From contig CAVSRM010000019.1 in the NCBI GenBank assembly GCA_963730365.1, forward strand, positions 107,716 to 171,715: a stretch of DNA of 64,000 nucleotides. Reading direction: 5' to 3'. This DNA comes from Fodinibacter sp963730365 (lineage in GTDB: Bacteria; Actinomycetota; Actinomycetes; Actinomycetales; Dermatophilaceae). Below, piece by piece: positions 1 to 9,878 of this stretch. The notes under the pieces are model-generated. The model made no database searches and was not told the origin of the DNA. It saw only the letters and a program-made list of their open reading frames with translations. The stretch's first letter is position 1; each line of letters opens with the position of its first letter. The translations under genes were made by a program, and so were the position numbers.

Positions 1-194
1 TCCGACTCGGCCAGCTCCTCAAGCTCGCGGGCCTGGTCGACGACGGCGGGGTGGCACGCGAGGTCATCGAGCGGGGTCTGGTCGCCGTCAACGGGGACAT
101 CGAGACCAGGCGCGGGCGCCAGGTCCGCCCCGGCGACGTCGTGACGCTCGAGGATCAGACCCTCCGGGTCCTCGCCGACGGAGGGTCCGGATGA
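1..194 (+). CDS. RNA-binding S4 domain protein (5' partial)
   Basis: The reading frame is open from the first base and ends at TGA 192-194, so only the last 63 or so residues are present. They read as an S4 fold: a helix-rich start (RLGQLLKLAGLVDDGG), the typical turn EVIERGLVAVNGDIETR, then RRGRQVRPGDVVTLED. This matches the small stand-alone S4 proteins (YbcJ/RqcP type) that bind structured RNA such as rRNA or tRNA. The stop overlaps the ATG of the next gene (ATGA at 191-194), so the two are translationally coupled. The N-terminus lies outside the window, and a longer protein with an extra domain cannot be excluded. Confidence 0.75.
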   Translation, partial: RLGQLLKLAGLVDDGGVAREVIERGLVAVNGDIETRRGRQVRPGDVVTLEDQTLRVLADGGSG

Positions 195-868
195 CTCTCG
201 CCGGGTCCGGCTTCACCCAGCGTTCCTTCGACCTCCTCGCCGGCCTGACCGAGCACAACGACAGGGACTGGTTCCACGCGCACAAGGACCAGTTCGAGGA
301 GTCCTTGCTGGAGCCCTTCGAGCAGCTCCTGGAAGAGGGGTCCGACCGCCTGACCAGCAGCCCCTACCCGGTCCGCGGCTCACGGCAGACGATGTTCCGG
401 CTCGCCCGAGACGTCCGCTTCAGCGCGGACAAGTCCCCCTACAACTGCCAGGTGTCCGGACTGCTCACCCGGAGCGGCACGAAGGGCGAGTCGGCGGGCC
501 TGGTCTACGTGCAGATCGGCCCGTCGGGCGGGATGCTCGCGGGCGGCCTCTACCAGCCGGGGGCCGCGCGCCTGGCTCCGCTGCGACAGGACATCATCGA
601 GACACCAGGAGCGTTCGAGAGGGTCATCGGCCAGCTGCGCGACGCGGGCCGCGACCTCGACCGCAGTGACGCCGTCAAGACGATGCCGCGTGGCTTCGCC
701 GAGCACGCCGACGACCCGTGGGCCGACGTCATCAGGCTCAAGCAGCTCGTCGTCGTGGAGGAGCTGCCGAGGTCGGCCTGGCTCGACGACACCGTCGCCG
801 ACCGACTCGTCGCCTTCGCCACCGACATCGCGCCCCTGCTCCAGTACGTCCGCGCGGCCGCGGGCTGA
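191..868 (+). CDS. DUF2461 domain-containing protein
   Basis: A 225-residue protein with the DUF2461 (TIGR02453) pattern: FDLLAGLTEHNDRDWFHAHKDQFEE near the N-terminus, then FRLARDVRFSADKSPYN around residues 77-92 and GGLYQPGAARLAPLRQDI near residue 118. The length fits the family. The biochemical role of DUF2461 is not established and I infer none. The ATG lies inside the stop of the upstream S4 gene (ATGA), which marks a two-gene unit. A strong hairpin follows (884-920) and separates it from the convergent groEL. Confidence 0.8.
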   Translation: MTLAGSGFTQRSFDLLAGLTEHNDRDWFHAHKDQFEESLLEPFEQLLEEGSDRLTSSPYPVRGSRQTMFRLARDVRFSADKSPYNCQVSGLLTRSGTKGESAGLVYVQIGPSGGMLAGGLYQPGAARLAPLRQDIIETPGAFERVIGQLRDAGRDLDRSDAVKTMPRGFAEHADDPWADVIRLKQLVVVEELPRSAWLDDTVADRLVAFATDIAPLLQYVRAAAG

Positions 869-883
869 GCCGGCCCGAACGCA

Positions 884-920
884 GGGATGCCGCCCGCTCC
901 TGACGAGCGGACGGCATCCC
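884..920. terminator. Bidirectional hairpin terminator between DUF2461 gene and groEL
   Basis: Arms 884-899 and 905-920 pair over 16 positions with one C-A mismatch (893/911) around a 5-nt loop. It lies 16 nt after the DUF2461 stop and 36 nt from the groEL stop, where the two convergent transcripts meet. There is no long U-tract, as is usual for actinobacterial terminators. Confidence 0.75.
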
Positions 921-955
921 GTCGACGTGAGTTCCGGAAGGATCCGGCGGGAGGG

Positions 956-2572
<1,617 letters not shown>

Positions 2573-2719
2573 TGCTGTCCTATCGATGGGCTGTGCCGGG
2601 CTGCGCACCGGTGTGCGCACGCGGCGGTGGTGTGGGGGTGGTGCTCAACCGGATCGCGCCCCGGCAGCACCCGGGTGGGGTGCACGCCGGGGCGCGGTCA
2701 CGGCATACGGTCTGCTGCG

Positions 2720-3013
2720 TCAGCCGACGACGGCGAGAACGTCGCGGGCGCTGAGGATGAGGTACTCCTCGCCCTTGTGCTTGATCTCGGTGCCGCCGTA
2801 CTTGCTGTAGATGACCCGATCGCCGACCTGGACGTCGAGCGGAACTCGGTTGCCCTTGTCGTCGATGCGGCCCGGGCCGACCGCGAGGACCTCGCCCTCC
2901 TGGGGCTTCTCCTTCGCGGTGTCCGGGATGACCAGACCGGAGGCAGTGGTCTGCTCGGCCTCGAGGCTCTTGATGACGATGCGGTCCTCGAGCGGCTTGA
3001 TGGAAACCGACAC
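2720..3013 (-). CDS. groES: Co-chaperonin GroES
   Basis: A 97-residue, 10-kDa lid subunit of the GroEL chamber. The sequence VSVSIKPLEDRIVIKSLEAE, the mobile loop TTASGLVIPDTAKEKPQEGEV and the end KHKGEEYLILSARDVLAVV are typical. The open frame extends 42 codons further, but the GTG at 3011-3013 is preceded by GGGGAGGAG six nt away and matches the family start. It is the first gene of the groES-groEL operon. Expression should respond to heat through HrcA, given the two CIRCE elements at 3113-3139 and 3162-3188. Confidence 0.96.
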   Translation of the reverse strand: MSVSIKPLEDRIVIKSLEAEQTTASGLVIPDTAKEKPQEGEVLAVGPGRIDDKGNRVPLDVQVGDRVIYSKYGGTEIKHKGEEYLILSARDVLAVVG

Positions 3014-3112
3014 GGTGTGCTCCTCCCCTGTGGGGTGAGTCGAAGTGGACGGGACTGCGCTAGTCCGGGCCGCTCTCGCCGTCGCGGGGGTCGAGCCCGA
3101 CCCGGGGTTGCG

Positions 3113-3139
3113 CTGGCACTCACGGGGGGTGAGTGCCAA
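3113..3139. promoter_or_regulatory. CIRCE operator, promoter-proximal copy
   Basis: An inverted repeat CTGGCACTC - 9 nt - GAGTGCCAA. It fits the CIRCE consensus (TTAGCACTC-N9-GAGTGCTAA), the binding site of the heat-shock repressor HrcA, with a weaker left arm. It lies just downstream of the predicted groES -10 box, in the region that would be transcribed first. Confidence 0.85.
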
Positions 3140-3146
3140 TGAGCCA

Positions 3147-3176
3147 AATCTAGGTCGCCGGTTAGCACTCGGTCAA
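3147..3176 (-). promoter_or_regulatory. groES-groEL promoter
   Basis: On the minus strand a -35 TTGACC (3171-3176) and a -10 TAGATT (3147-3152) stand 18 nt apart. The -35 box falls inside the 9-nt spacer of the upstream CIRCE copy, so HrcA bound there would block the polymerase directly. Confidence 0.75.
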
Positions 3177-3188
3177 CTCGAGTGCCAA
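3162..3188. promoter_or_regulatory. CIRCE operator, promoter-distal copy
   Basis: TTAGCACTC - GGTCAACTC - GAGTGCCAA, one base from the consensus CIRCE element. HrcA repression of groES-groEL is expected from the family; the spacer carries the -35 hexamer. Confidence 0.92.
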
Positions 3189-3268
3189 ACGGTGGGCGTC
3201 GGAGGCCGCTCCCCCGCCCCCGATCGCCGAGAGGTCGAACCCGGACCGGGGTGGCATCATGTCCCGCC

Positions 3269-4507
3269 GTGGACGTAGGAACCGTGCGAGCGCTGGCCTC
3301 AGCCGATGGCCAGGCGCTCCTGCGCTCGCTGCCGGCGTACTCGGAGGACGGGGTCCTGCCCCTCCAGCAGACCCTGCGGCGCCGAGGCCACGACCCGGAC
3401 TTCGTCGCCGCGGTGCTCACCCAGCAGCGACTCAGGTCGCGCGCCGTGGCGAAGTTCGGTGAGTTCGCCGCAGACATGCTGTACACGTCCGACGGCCTCG
3501 AGCAGGCATCGCGCCTGGAGGTGGCGGCGACGCACGCCGGTCGCTTCTACAACGCGAGCCTGGCGACGGTGCACGACCTGGGCTGCGGGATCGGCTCGGA
3601 TGCCGTCGCCATGTCGGCGCTGGGGGTCACGGTGCGCGGGGTGGACGTCGACCCGGTGACGGCCGCGATCGCCGACGTCAACCTGCGCCCGTGGCCGGAC
3701 TCGCGGGCCCACGAGGGCCTGGCCGAGGAGTTCGAGGCGCCGCAGGACCCGCTGCGCGCGCGGGTCGGGGTCTGGCTCGACCCCGCCCGCCGGGTTCCGG
3801 GACAGACCGGCCGCCACGGCCGGATCAAGCGGGTGTTCCGTCTCGACGAGATCCGCCCGACGTGGCAGTTCGTCCTCCAGGTGGCCACCGCCGTACCCGC
3901 GACCGGCGTCAAGCTCTCCCCGTCGATGCCCCACGACGCCATTCCGCTCGGGACGGAGGCGCAGTGGACGTCCTTCGGCGGCGAGGTGCTCGAGTGCGCC
4001 GTGTGGTGGGGACCGCTGGCGCAGTGCCCGGGGCGCACGGCCCGCATCCTTCGGCCCGACCGCTCCCCCGTCGAGGTCGACGAGTCGATGGTCGAGCACG
4101 ACCATCCCGCCGGCCGTGACCTCGCCTCCGTCGGTCCGTGGCTGTACGAACCGGACCGTGCGGTCAGCCAGGCGGGACTGCTCGGGGCCGTGACGGCCGC
4201 GACCATGGGCCGCGAGGTGGAGCACGGGCTCGGGTACGTCCTGTCCGACGCGGAGGTCGATCTCCCGTTCGCACGCCGGTTTGCCGTGCGTGAGGCGATG
4301 CCATTCACGGTCAAGTCCCTGCGCGCCTGGCTCGTGGAGCGGGGCGTCACCGGGCTGACGATCAAGAAGCGCGGGGTGCGGCTCGACGACGACGCCCTCC
4401 GGCGTCAGCTGAGGATCGGGCGGAAGGCCGGCGACGGCGCCCAGGCAACCATCATCCTCACCCGACTGGGCGGCCGCCAGGTCGTGCTCGTCGTCGACCC
4501 GGCCTGA
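3269..4507 (+). CDS. Class I SAM-dependent methyltransferase with THUMP-like domain
   Basis: A 412-residue protein. The SAM-binding motif I is VHDLGCGIGSDAVAMSALG around residues 110-128, followed by VRGVDVDPVTAAIADVN. The C-terminal part (AMPFTVKSLRAWLVERGV... LTIKKRGVRLDDDALRRQL) matches the THUMP-like domain found in actinobacterial proteins annotated as RNA or SAM methyltransferases. The substrate is unknown; RNA is likely by domain logic. I chose GTG 3269 because the upstream part of the open frame is arginine/proline-rich shadow sequence. The gene diverges from groES. Confidence 0.8.
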   Translation: MDVGTVRALASADGQALLRSLPAYSEDGVLPLQQTLRRRGHDPDFVAAVLTQQRLRSRAVAKFGEFAADMLYTSDGLEQASRLEVAATHAGRFYNASLATVHDLGCGIGSDAVAMSALGVTVRGVDVDPVTAAIADVNLRPWPDSRAHEGLAEEFEAPQDPLRARVGVWLDPARRVPGQTGRHGRIKRVFRLDEIRPTWQFVLQVATAVPATGVKLSPSMPHDAIPLGTEAQWTSFGGEVLECAVWWGPLAQCPGRTARILRPDRSPVEVDESMVEHDHPAGRDLASVGPWLYEPDRAVSQAGLLGAVTAATMGREVEHGLGYVLSDAEVDLPFARRFAVREAMPFTVKSLRAWLVERGVTGLTIKKRGVRLDDDALRRQLRIGRKAGDGAQATIILTRLGGRQVVLVVDPA

Positions 4508-4534
4508 CCCACGCGGGCTCCTCGGGGTCACGGG

Positions 4535-6556
4535 TCAGCCGACGAGGTCCTCCGCCCCGAGGACCTCGGTGGGGATGCCGAAGGCCTCGACGAGCTCGAG
4601 CGCGATGGGACGCAGCCTCCGGAGGATCTCGGAGATCTCGCGGGTGATCGCCTTGGACCGGGGGGCCGAGAGCCTGCCGTGCTCGAGGAACCAGCCTCGG
4701 TCGGCCTCGATGGTGTGCAGGGCGTGCAGGTCGGACAGGGCCGTGAGGACGTCCCGGGTGGGTGAGGGCTCGAGGGCCCGCACCCGGGAGACGAAGGACT
4801 CGAGGACGAGGCGCTCGACGTGCGAACGAGCCGCCGCAATGAGGTGGTCCTGCACCTCGCTGAGGGCGCGGCCCGACGGCGTCCCGGCATCGAGCGCCGC
4901 CTTGATCCGCCGTGCGACCCCGCCGATCTGGTGCTCCTCGCGGAAGCGCAGCATGGCGAGCTGGTAGTCGGGGTCGAGGAGCCCGGCCTCCTGGTCCCAG
5001 CCGTCGCGACCGCCCGGGAGCACGTCGCGGATGCGTTCGAGGAGCTGGTGGGCAGCGGTCCGCTCCACGAGGGTCTCGACCGCCAGGCCCGCGACCAGGC
5101 GGACCATGCCGAGCTGGTCGAGGTCGCCGAACTCGGAGGCGTGGTCGGTGAGCAGCCCCTTGGCCACGAGCTGGAGGAGGACGTGGTTGTCGCCCTCGAA
5201 CGTCGTGAAGACGTCGGTGTCGGCCTTGAGCGCCGCGAACCGGTTGGCCGCGAGGTAGCCCGCCCCACCGCAGGCCTCTCGGCACTCCTGGATCGCCTCG
5301 CTCGCGTGCCACGTCGCGAGGGCCTTGGTCCCGGCCGCGCGGGACTCCAGGGCCCGCCGAGCCCGCTCGTCGACCTGCGTGGTGTCGCCCGAGAACACCG
5401 CGTGCAGCTGACGGGCCGCCTCCTCCTGCGCACAGGTCAGGGCGTAGGTGCGGGCCACCAGCGGCAGGAGTCGGCGTTGGTGGATGCCGTAGTCCAGGAG
5501 CAGGGTCTCGCCCTCGCCCTCGACGGTCTCGAACTGGCGCCGGCGCAGGGCATAGCGGACGGCGATCTCCTCAGCGACCTTGGATGTCGCGACGGCCGCG
5601 CCGCCGACGCTGACCCGGCCCTGGACGAGGGTTCCGAGCATCGTGAAGAACCGACGGTTCGGGTTCTCGATGTCCGAGCGGTAGGTGCCGTCCCGCTCGA
5701 TCGTGCCGAACCGGTCGAGGAGGGCATCGCGAGGGACCCGGACGGCGTCGAACCACAACCGCCCGTTGTCGACTCCCTCCAGCCCGAGCTTGGCGCCGCA
5801 GTCCTCCACCCGTACTCCCGGGAGCACCTCGCCGGCATCCCGGATCGGGACGAGGATCGCGTGGACCCCGTGCCCCTCGCCGCCGACCTCCAGCTGCGCG
5901 AAGACCACGGCGAGCTCGCCGTCCTCGGCGGCGTTCCCGATGTAGTCCTTCCGCGCTCCGTCGTCCGGGGTCGTGATGACGAGCTCGTCGGTCTCCGGGT
6001 CGTAGGTCGCCGTCGTGCCGAGGGCCTGGACGTTGCTGCCGTGCGCGGTTTCGGTCATCGCGAAGCAGCCGAGCAGCCGGCCGGCGACGATGTCCGGCAG
6101 GTAGCGCTCATGGTGCCGCTCGGTGCCGAGCTGGAGGATGGCCCCACCGAACAGCCCGTACTGGACCCCGGTCTTGACGAGGACCGAGAGGTCTCCGTAG
6201 GCCAGGGTCTCGAACGAGGCGATCGACGCCCCGATGTCGCCGCCACCGCCGAACCGGACCGGAAAGCCCTTGGTCACCTGCCCGGTCGACGCACTGTCGA
6301 CGACCGCAGCTCGGACCCGCCGCCGCAGGTCCGCCCGCGACAGGTCGACCCGCTCGTCCAGCAGGTCCGCGTTCGCCTCGAGCCCAGCCCGGACCTCATC
6401 GCGCACGGCCGCGTACGGCCCGTCCAGGAAGGCCCGCAACCCGACCACCTCGGCCACGAGGGGCGGCGGGCCGTCCGGTGAGCCGTCCGGGGGGCCGTCC
6501 GGGGGGCCGCCGTGCGGCGGAGCGGAGGACTGGGGGTCCGCATCGGTGGAAGCCAT
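4535..6556 (-). CDS. Acyl-CoA dehydrogenase / acyl-CoA oxidase family protein
   Basis: A 673-residue flavoprotein, longer than ordinary acyl-CoA dehydrogenases (about 380-400) and close to acyl-CoA oxidases. FAD/substrate segments include GCFAMTETAHGSNVQAL (about residues 165-181) and the oxidase-like FTTFEGDNHVLLQLVAKGLL, where the Glu is the expected catalytic base. It would oxidise acyl-CoA to enoyl-CoA, but sequence alone does not decide between O2 and an electron-transfer flavoprotein as acceptor. The N-terminus has a tandem PPDG/SPDG repeat coded by a 12-bp DNA repeat (about 6465-6510), likely disordered. ATG 6556 begins MASTDADP; the upstream open frame is not protein-like. No operon partner is adjacent. 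Confidence 0.85.
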   Translation of the reverse strand: MASTDADPQSSAPPHGGPPDGPPDGSPDGPPPLVAEVVGLRAFLDGPYAAVRDEVRAGLEANADLLDERVDLSRADLRRRVRAAVVDSASTGQVTKGFPVRFGGGGDIGASIASFETLAYGDLSVLVKTGVQYGLFGGAILQLGTERHHERYLPDIVAGRLLGCFAMTETAHGSNVQALGTTATYDPETDELVITTPDDGARKDYIGNAAEDGELAVVFAQLEVGGEGHGVHAILVPIRDAGEVLPGVRVEDCGAKLGLEGVDNGRLWFDAVRVPRDALLDRFGTIERDGTYRSDIENPNRRFFTMLGTLVQGRVSVGGAAVATSKVAEEIAVRYALRRRQFETVEGEGETLLLDYGIHQRRLLPLVARTYALTCAQEEAARQLHAVFSGDTTQVDERARRALESRAAGTKALATWHASEAIQECREACGGAGYLAANRFAALKADTDVFTTFEGDNHVLLQLVAKGLLTDHASEFGDLDQLGMVRLVAGLAVETLVERTAAHQLLERIRDVLPGGRDGWDQEAGLLDPDYQLAMLRFREEHQIGGVARRIKAALDAGTPSGRALSEVQDHLIAAARSHVERLVLESFVSRVRALEPSPTRDVLTALSDLHALHTIEADRGWFLEHGRLSAPRSKAITREISEILRRLRPIALELVEAFGIPTEVLGAEDLVG

Positions 6557-6635
6557 GCATTCCACTGTCGCACGGCCGTGCCCGATGACCGGGCTGCGGC
6601 CCCTCGGAGGGGCGGAAGGGCAACGGCCGGATCGC

Positions 6636-7469
6636 TCACAGGGACGCGTCTGGCTGCGCCCCGGGGTGCCGCACCGCCTCGGCTCCCGCCGCCAGCGCGG
6701 CCTGCAGGGCGGAGCCACGGTCGGCACCGGCCGACAGCGCGGCGGCGAGCGCGCCGCAGAACGCGTCCCCGGCGCCCGTGGTGTCCACGACGTCGGCCAT
6801 CGCGACCTGGTGGGCGGACGCGCTCACCCCGTCCCAGGACGCACCGTTGGCACCGAACGTCACGAGCAGTGACGCCGGTTCGGCACCGGCCTCTGCGAGC
6901 GCCGCCATCTCGTGCTCGTTGGCGACGACGGGGTCGGCCAGCGCGACGACGTCGGGCGGCAGGGCGGCATACGGCGCGGTGTTGACCACGACCCGCGCCC
7001 CGCGCCCGTGCGCCCGGCGCACGGCGGCGCAGACGACTCGGAGCGGCACCTCGAGCTGCACGAGGAGCACGTCTCCGGGTCCGAGCGCGTCGACCGTCTG
7101 GACCTCGCGCTCGTCGAGCAGGTCGTTGGCACCCGGCACGACGACGATCGAGTTCTCGCCGTCGTCCGCCACGGTGACGATGGCGTGGCCACTCGCCGAG
7201 CCGGGACAGGTCCGGACCGACGCCACGTCGACGCCGAGGTCGGCGAGGCGCTGCCGGTAGGCCGCGCCGCCGGCGTCGTCGCCGACGCACCCCACCATCG
7301 AGACGGGAGCACCGGCCGACGCGGCCGCCACGGCCTGGTTGGCACCCTTGCCCCCCGCCCGGCGCTGCAGCCCGTCGCCGAGCACGGTCTCGCCCGGCCG
7401 CGGGTGCCGCTCGACGCGGGTGACGAGGTCGATGTTGAGCGAGCCGAGGACGAGCACGCGCCCGGTCAC
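6636..7469 (-). CDS. rbsK: Ribokinase (PfkB family carbohydrate kinase)
   Basis: A 277-residue kinase that phosphorylates D-ribose to ribose-5-phosphate. It begins VTGRVLVLGSLNIDLVTRVE, has the sugar-binding GGKGANQAVAAA around residue 37, and carries the catalytic PfkB signature DTTGAGDAFCGALAAAL near residue 225. The GTG start overlaps the stop of the nucleoside hydrolase gene (GTGA at 7466-7469). The pair therefore makes a short pathway: hydrolase frees ribose from nucleosides, kinase traps it. The length is slightly short (about 300 is usual) but no domain is missing. Confidence 0.9.
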   Translation of the reverse strand: MTGRVLVLGSLNIDLVTRVERHPRPGETVLGDGLQRRAGGKGANQAVAAASAGAPVSMVGCVGDDAGGAAYRQRLADLGVDVASVRTCPGSASGHAIVTVADDGENSIVVVPGANDLLDEREVQTVDALGPGDVLLVQLEVPLRVVCAAVRRAHGRGARVVVNTAPYAALPPDVVALADPVVANEHEMAALAEAGAEPASLLVTFGANGASWDGVSASAHQVAMADVVDTTGAGDAFCGALAAALSAGADRGSALQAALAAGAEAVRHPGAQPDASL

Positions 7470-8452
7470 GGGGTCCTCCGTCCGACCGTCGCCAGCCAGA
7501 GATCGGCGAGCAGCGGACCGTTGCTCTCGAGCGCGACGTCGACGAGCGCGGGAGCGACGCCGTGTGGGTCGTGGGTGAGGCCGCCCTGCCAGTCCCGGCT
7601 GTCGACGATGGTGCGACCTCGGGTCCACGTGCCGGACAGCTCGACCCGCACGGGGAGTCGCTCAGTCCGCATGGCATCCGGGGCCAGGAGCGCGGCCACC
7701 GCGCCGGCGTCACCGATTGTCGCACCGTCGGGGCCGAGCCGGCCGTGGTGGAAGGAGATGAGCGCTGCGCCCAGCTGGGCGGCCGCCGTGTCGATCTCCC
7801 TCAGGGCGTCCGCCTGCGCCTGGCTGACCGTCGGGCCGTAGAAGACGTCGAGGCCGTACATGGTGACGGGGACGTCGTTGACCGCGCAGGCGTCCAGTAC
7901 GATCGCCGTCGCCTCAGGGTCGTGGAAGACGTTGAACTCGGCCGCGGCAGTGGCGTTTCCCACGCTGGCCGCGCCCCCCATGAAGACGATGCGGCCGATC
8001 GCGGCGAAGGCCCCGGGGTGGACGCGGGCGAGGAGCGCGATGTTGGTCATCGGGGCGAGCGGCACGAGCGTGAGCGGGCGACCTCGCGCGTACGCGTCCT
8101 CGATCGTGTCGCGGAGCAGCTCGACGGCGCCGCGCCGGTCCGGCCCCAGCGTCGGACTCGGAAGTCCCAGGTCGGCCATCCCATCGGTGCCGTGGACGTG
8201 CCGGGCGTCGACGGGCTCCTCCAGCAGTGGCCGGTCCGCCCCCACCCCCACCGGGACGTCGTCGCGACCGATCAGCTCGAGCACCGTGAGGGTGTTGCGG
8301 ACCACGTCGGCGAGGGGTGCGTTTCCGCCGACGCACGTCACGGCCCGCAGGTCGAGCTCAGGGTGCAGCGCAGCCAGCAGCAGCGCGCACGCGTCGTCGA
8401 CACCGGTGTCGACGTCCAGGGCGAGTGGCAGCGATGGCATGGGGAGCATCAT
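7466..8452 (-). CDS. Nucleoside hydrolase (inosine-uridine preferring family)
   Basis: A protein of up to 328 residues that cleaves the N-glycosidic bond of ribonucleosides to base and ribose. The calcium-binding DVDTGVDDACALLLA motif at about 14-28 is diagnostic, and AEFNVFHDPEATAIVL (about 165-180) and the later MYGLDVFYGPTV segment fit the active-site strands. Three in-frame ATGs (8452, 8449, 8440) are possible and none has a clear ribosome binding site; the last gives the family-like MPSLPLALDVDTG. It is coupled to ribokinase by a GTGA overlap. A 12-bp palindrome (8458-8469) lies just upstream. Confidence 0.9.
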   Translation of the reverse strand: MMLPMPSLPLALDVDTGVDDACALLLAALHPELDLRAVTCVGGNAPLADVVRNTLTVLELIGRDDVPVGVGADRPLLEEPVDARHVHGTDGMADLGLPSPTLGPDRRGAVELLRDTIEDAYARGRPLTLVPLAPMTNIALLARVHPGAFAAIGRIVFMGGAASVGNATAAAEFNVFHDPEATAIVLDACAVNDVPVTMYGLDVFYGPTVSQAQADALREIDTAAAQLGAALISFHHGRLGPDGATIGDAGAVAALLAPDAMRTERLPVRVELSGTWTRGRTIVDSRDWQGGLTHDPHGVAPALVDVALESNGPLLADLWLATVGRRTP

Positions 8453-8457
8453 GACGG

Positions 8458-8519
8458 ATCGGCTCCGATGCCGTGTACCCCCTCCCGTGGTCGCCCGAGC
8501 GAGTGACCCGGGGGATCAC
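8458..8519. promoter_or_regulatory. Two inverted repeats between nucleoside hydrolase and GH3 genes
   Basis: ATCGG-CT-CCGAT (8458-8469) lies 6 nt from the nucleoside hydrolase start. A second, imperfect dyad, GTGACCC...GGATCAC (8503-8519), lies before the GH3 gene. Both could be operators for the divergent genes. No regulator gene is adjacent, so this is weak. Confidence 0.35.
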
Positions 8520-8532
8520 GTACCGTGCTCTG

Positions 8533-9774
8533 GTGGTGAACTCTCCCCTCCGGTCCCGTGGCGCGGCGCGACTCGCGATCGCGTCGGCCGGCCTCACGGT
8601 CCTCGCGCTCGCCGGATGCGGCAGTGAGGGGGACCCGGGTGCGAGTCCGTCATCGTCAGCACCATCACCTGCCTCGAGCGCCTCGACCACGAGCACCCCC
8701 GCCGGCGACCAGGCGCAGGCCTGCGTGCTCGACACCATGACTGACATGGACGAGCAGCAGCGCCTCGGCCAGCTGCTCATGGTCGGTTTCGACACCGCCG
8801 CCCCCCTCAACGCCCTCGACGTCGAGATCGGCACCGATCACGTCGGCAACGTGATCTACCTCGGCGGCTGGGAGGGTGCCGAGAAGGTGACCCGCACCTC
8901 TGCCCACCTCCAGGACCTCGTCTCGGACAGGTCCACCGGCGGCGTCGGTCTGCTCATCGCGGCCGACCAGGAAGGTGGCGAGGTACACCAGCTGCGCGGG
9001 GAGGGGTTCACTCGGCCGCCGTCGGCCGAGAAGCAGGCCCAGCTGGAGCCCGCCGAGCTCACCCGTCAGGCCACGACGTGGGCCGAGGAGCTCAAGGCAG
9101 CCGGCGTCAACGTCAACCTCGCACCGGTCACCGACACGGTCCCGGAGGACATCGGGACCGCCAACGAGCCGATCGGGAAGTACGGCCGCCAGTACGGCTC
9201 GGACCCCGAGACCGTCGAGCGGGCGTCGATGGCCTTCCTCGAGGGCATGCTCGCCGGTGGCGTCGAGGGCACGGTGAAGCACTTCCCGGGGCTCGGGCGG
9301 ATCCGCAGCAACACCGACTTCAACTCCACCGGCATCACCGACGACGTGACGACCGCCGACGACCCCTACCTCGAGCCCTTCGCCGCCGGCGTGGAGGCCG
9401 GCGCAGGCCTGGTCATGGTGGGGTCCGCGCAGTACACCCGGCTCGACGAGGGCGTCCCGGCGATGTTCTCCGAGAAGATCGTCACCGACCTGTTGCGCGA
9501 GCAGATGGGCTATGCCGGGGTCGTCATCACCGACGACGTGAACGCCGCCGCCGTGGAGGACACCCCGCCGGCCGACCGCGCGGTGCGCTTCGTGCGGGCC
9601 GGCGGAGACATCGTGCTCACCGGCGACGCCTCTGTCGCCCCGGTCATGCTCACGGCCCTGGCCGAGGAGGCCGCCGGCGACCCGGCATTCGCCGAGCAGG
9701 TCGGCGATGCGGTCGAGCGGGTGCTCACCCTCAAGGAGCGGATGGGCCTGCTCCCCTGCTCCACGCAGGGCTGA
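8533..9774 (+). CDS. GH3-family lipoprotein (beta-N-acetylhexosaminidase-like)
   Basis: About 413 residues. A signal peptide with arginines (LRSRGAARLAIASAGLTVL) ends in the lipobox LALAGC, so the protein should be lipid-anchored outside the membrane after a Ser/Pro-rich linker. The GH3 N-terminal barrel is recognised by LLIAADQEGGEVHQL, KHFPGLGRIRSNTDF and the nucleophile region GVVITDDVNAAAV. NagZ-type enzymes trim GlcNAc from muropeptides. The Asp-Ser-His that follows KHFPG in NagZ is Asn-Thr-Asp here, so the acid/base His appears absent. The start is one of two adjacent GTGs (8533/8536); there is no ribosome binding site, and TACCGT lies just upstream. Confidence 0.8.
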   Translation: MVNSPLRSRGAARLAIASAGLTVLALAGCGSEGDPGASPSSSAPSPASSASTTSTPAGDQAQACVLDTMTDMDEQQRLGQLLMVGFDTAAPLNALDVEIGTDHVGNVIYLGGWEGAEKVTRTSAHLQDLVSDRSTGGVGLLIAADQEGGEVHQLRGEGFTRPPSAEKQAQLEPAELTRQATTWAEELKAAGVNVNLAPVTDTVPEDIGTANEPIGKYGRQYGSDPETVERASMAFLEGMLAGGVEGTVKHFPGLGRIRSNTDFNSTGITDDVTTADDPYLEPFAAGVEAGAGLVMVGSAQYTRLDEGVPAMFSEKIVTDLLREQMGYAGVVITDDVNAAAVEDTPPADRAVRFVRAGGDIVLTGDASVAPVMLTALAEEAAGDPAFAEQVGDAVERVLTLKERMGLLPCSTQG

Positions 9775-9878
9775 CCCGAGCCACCGCTGGGTGCTCCACT
9801 CCGTCCGTCAGGACGCGCGACCCACGCCGATCGGACGGGCGGGTGGCAGCACCTGCAGCCACGACGTCGGGCAGGGGG

